Part shown: in pieces, positions 35,165 through 37,456 of the stretch
Numbering within the stretch: the first letter of the stretch is position 1
How the letters are laid out: each line of letters starts with the position of its first letter
Assembly: GCA_029879765.1 (NCBI GenBank)
Contig: JAOUPQ010000003.1
Span: forward strand, 1-37,456
Length of the DNA: 37,456 nucleotides
DNA from: Nitrospinota bacterium
Lineage (GTDB): Bacteria > Nitrospinota_A > UBA7883
Reading direction: 5' to 3'
Made by a program: the position numbers and the translations under genes
Notes under the pieces: generated by a model
Databases searched by the model: none
What the model saw: only the letters and a program-made list of their open reading frames with translations
Told to the model about the DNA's origin: nothing

Positions 35165-37456
35165 ATGAAAACTGGTTGGCTAGCTTTATACATTTCTGTT
35201 TTCTGCCTCCTTGCGCCCAATCCTGCCCGGGCGGCGGTGGCCGGATCTGCCCCCAAAGTGGTTTTATCCGAGGATCAGGGAAAATACATCCTGGGATACT
35301 CCATGAAGATTGTGGAAGACAAGCAGCGACAGTGGACTATTGAAGACGTCCGGTCGAAGAAAATCGACGCCATGTTCACGCCGCTGAAAAAACAGGTTCC
35401 CAGCCTCGGTTTTACCTCCAGCGCCTATTGGTACAAGGTGGAAATCTACAATTCCACCCGGCAGGTGTTCGAAGGAATCCTGGAGGAGGAGATCGCCTGG
35501 ATAGACCAGATCGATATATACGAGGTGAGAGCCAACGGAAGCGCCCATATCCTGCGATCCGGGGAGCTTCGCCTCAGGGACGAGGCGCAGATGCGGAGCA
35601 GGTCCCATCTGTTGGACATTTCATTCCACCCTTATCAAATCAAGACCTTGTATATCAGGGTGGAGACAAAAGACACCTTCGTCACTCCTTTTACACTCTG
35701 GAGCGTCAAAGCCTTCGCCCAGGCGGATTCCTGGCGGGCCTATTATTTCGGCGCCCTTTTCGGGGCTATCGCGCTGATGTTTGTCTACAACCTGGTGCTC
35801 CACGCGTTCACCCGTGACGTAAATTATTTGTACTACGTGGTGTACCTGTTCGCCGGTTTCATGTTCGCATTCTCCTACAACGGATTTTCCCGGCTGCTGC
35901 TGTGGCCGGAGCATCCAGGGTTTTCCGACACTATCGTAAACGCGCTAAGCTTCCTTTTCCAGATGACGGCCACTATCTTCACCAGGCAGTTTCTGCAAAC
36001 CAGGCAGGCCATGCCCCGGGCGGACAGGCTGCTCCAGGGGATGGTGTGGATGTACGTGGCGCTGGCCCTTCTTCGGGGCGCAGGGGTGGCGGTTTACTCC
36101 ATGAATTACATGGCTGTGCTGACCTTGCAGCTGTACATGCCGGTGTTGGCGGTGATTGGTATTGTCGCTTTCCGGAATGGAAACCGGGCCGCCAGGTTTT
36201 TCCTGATGGCCTGGCTGGCCTCCACTGTGGGCATGGTGGTGGGCGCTTCCACTGTGATGGGGATTATAAGTTACAGCTTTCTTGGAATGCACGCGGGGGA
36301 GATGGGGGTGATGCTGGACATGGCGCTTCTGGCGGTGGCGCTGGCGGACCGGATAAACATCCTTAACACACAAAAACAGGCCGCGGAGCATCTGGCCCGG
36401 CGGACCATGGAACAAGCCAGGGACACCCTGGAGATGAAGGTGGCCGAGCGCACGGTGGCGCTGAAGCAGGCAAAGGACAGGGCCGAGGAAGCCACCCGGC
36501 TAAAAGACAATTTCATGAGCCTGATCTCCCACGATCTGCGCAGCCCTGTGGGGGCCATCTCCGGTTTGCTCAACCGCGCCATCAGCCTGCCTGTCGCCGA
36601 AGAGGAGAAAAAGAAGGACTTCATATCCCGAGCCCAAAGCGCCGCCGATCGCATGCTGCGCATGCTCGACCATCTGTTGAACATATCCATGTTGAAGACC
36701 GGCAAACTGGTTCCCATAAAAGCGCTGTTTCGCCCAAGGGCCCTGTTGGATGACCTTCTGGAGGATGTAAGCATCCTTGCCACCCGGAAGGAGGTGCGGA
36801 TCATCAACGATCTGCCCGCGGAAGCCAGCCTGATGGCGGACAGGAGCCTGACCAACGAAGTGCTGCTCAACCTGCTGACCAACGCCATAAAGTTCTGCCG
36901 CAGTGGCGACACGGTGACCGTATTCCTGGCGCAGGAAGAACCGATGGTCATCGGCGTGAGGGACACCGGCATGGGGATCAGCATGCCCATTGAGGATCTG
37001 TTTCGTCATGAAGTAAAGACCACCACCCCCGGCACGGCAGGAGAGCGGGGAATGGGCCTGGGGCTGCCATACTGCCAGGATATTATGGAAGCCCATGGCG
37101 GCCATATCGAAGTCGGCTCCACTCCCGGCGCCGGGAGCGAGTTTTTGCTCCGGTTCCCTCCCCGCAGGCGTATGGTGATGCTGGTGGATGACCAGCAGGC
37201 CCACAGGAGCATGATGAAAGAGGCGATCCAGGAGGTGGAGAATGTTGACTTTGTGGAGGCCAACAACGGGGTGGAAGCGATGGAAATCGTGAGAATGGGG
37301 GCGCCGGACCTGATTGTGACCGATGTGGTGATGCCTGGCATGGGGGGATTGGAGTTTCTTCAGAAGCTTCGGGATAATCCGAAGCTGAAAAACACACCGG
37401 TGATCATGGCCACTGCCCATTCTAGCTCGGAGGATGAGGAAAAAACGCTCCGGTTG
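35165..37456 (+). CDS. Second 7TMR-DISM hybrid sensor histidine kinase (3' end outside window)
   Basis: This gene is missing from the ORF track because it has no stop within the window. From the ATG at 35165 (GAAGG upstream; an in-frame ATG at 35150 is possible) 764 codons stay open to the last base. Order: signal peptide MKTGWLALYISVFCLLAPNPARAA; DISM2-like domain (WYKVEIYNSTRQ, YIRVETKDTFVTPFTLW); seven membrane helices (about 195-395); coiled coil; HisKA with SLISHDLRSPVGAISG (H456). HATPase follows (LLTNAIKFCR, VRDTGMGIS, GMGLGLPY), then a receiver with D720 in TDVVMPGMGG. The sequence is cut before the conserved receiver Lys. It is a clear tandem paralogue of the preceding kinase, with more divergence in the sensor and kinase halves than in the layout. 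Confidence 0.93.
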   Translation, partial: MKTGWLALYISVFCLLAPNPARAAVAGSAPKVVLSEDQGKYILGYSMKIVEDKQRQWTIEDVRSKKIDAMFTPLKKQVPSLGFTSSAYWYKVEIYNSTRQVFEGILEEEIAWIDQIDIYEVRANGSAHILRSGELRLRDEAQMRSRSHLLDISFHPYQIKTLYIRVETKDTFVTPFTLWSVKAFAQADSWRAYYFGALFGAIALMFVYNLVLHAFTRDVNYLYYVVYLFAGFMFAFSYNGFSRLLLWPEHPGFSDTIVNALSFLFQMTATIFTRQFLQTRQAMPRADRLLQGMVWMYVALALLRGAGVAVYSMNYMAVLTLQLYMPVLAVIGIVAFRNGNRAARFFLMAWLASTVGMVVGASTVMGIISYSFLGMHAGEMGVMLDMALLAVALADRINILNTQKQAAEHLARRTMEQARDTLEMKVAERTVALKQAKDRAEEATRLKDNFMSLISHDLRSPVGAISGLLNRAISLPVAEEEKKKDFISRAQSAADRMLRMLDHLLNISMLKTGKLVPIKALFRPRALLDDLLEDVSILATRKEVRIINDLPAEASLMADRSLTNEVLLNLLTNAIKFCRSGDTVTVFLAQEEPMVIGVRDTGMGISMPIEDLFRHEVKTTTPGTAGERGMGLGLPYCQDIMEAHGGHIEVGSTPGAGSEFLLRFPPRRRMVMLVDDQQAHRSMMKEAIQEVENVDFVEANNGVEAMEIVRMGAPDLIVTDVVMPGMGGLEFLQKLRDNPKLKNTPVIMATAHSSSEDEEKTLRL

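Overview
The window is roughly 37 kb of GC-rich chromosome from a Gram-negative-type bacterium. The evidence is lipoprotein signal peptides, a phosphatidylserine synthase/decarboxylase pair, MgtE and bacterial-style operons. I cannot name the species. A methanofuran-type C1 operon, Ni-Fe hydrogenase maturation genes, a selenoprotein and hybrid 7TMR-DISM kinases together suggest an anaerobic or facultative lineage of the Desulfobacterota/Nitrospinota kind; this is inference. I see no rRNA, tRNA, CRISPR array, insertion sequence or prophage.

Region 1 (1-7.6 kb). A small membrane protein, a seven-repeat secreted propeller protein and a CoA-pyrophosphatase-type Nudix hydrolase precede a compact plus-strand operon. 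That operon encodes subunits D, B, A and C of formylmethanofuran dehydrogenase (fwdDBAC). The ORF track splits the catalytic subunit B at an in-frame TGA (3060-3062). The TGA falls exactly where the family carries its metal-liganding Cys or Sec, the frame continues intact, and a SECIS-like hairpin follows. I read it as one 439-residue selenoprotein. A 529-bp AT-rich gap with a good promoter and an operator-like palindrome separates it from a small lipoprotein gene.

Region 2 (7.6-26 kb, all minus strand). Reading in the direction of transcription, ilvB-ilvN-ilvC-psd-pssA (branched-chain amino acids, then phosphatidylethanolamine) leads into mgtE. Next comes a gene that fuses a Clp1/Grc3-like polynucleotide-kinase domain to an RNase Z-like metallo-beta-lactamase domain. 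A second promoter drives pepA-osmC-hypA-hypB-hypF-hypC-hypD-hypE, a complete Ni-Fe hydrogenase maturation set with no hydrogenase structural genes nearby. Three single genes follow: a lipoprotein, a SAM methyltransferase and a DUF4124 plus retropepsin-like protein.

Region 3 (26-37.5 kb, plus strand). A long-form dCTP deaminase, a 928-residue chemoreceptor with a tandemly duplicated sensor module and a strong terminator, uvrB, and two tandem paralogous 7TMR-DISM hybrid histidine kinases. The second kinase runs off the window.

The two most unusual items are the bacterial selenocysteine formylmethanofuran dehydrogenase and the kinase-RNase Z fusion. The hyp genes and the Fwd operon would fit a hydrogen-linked C1/CO2 metabolism, but the window does not prove that link.
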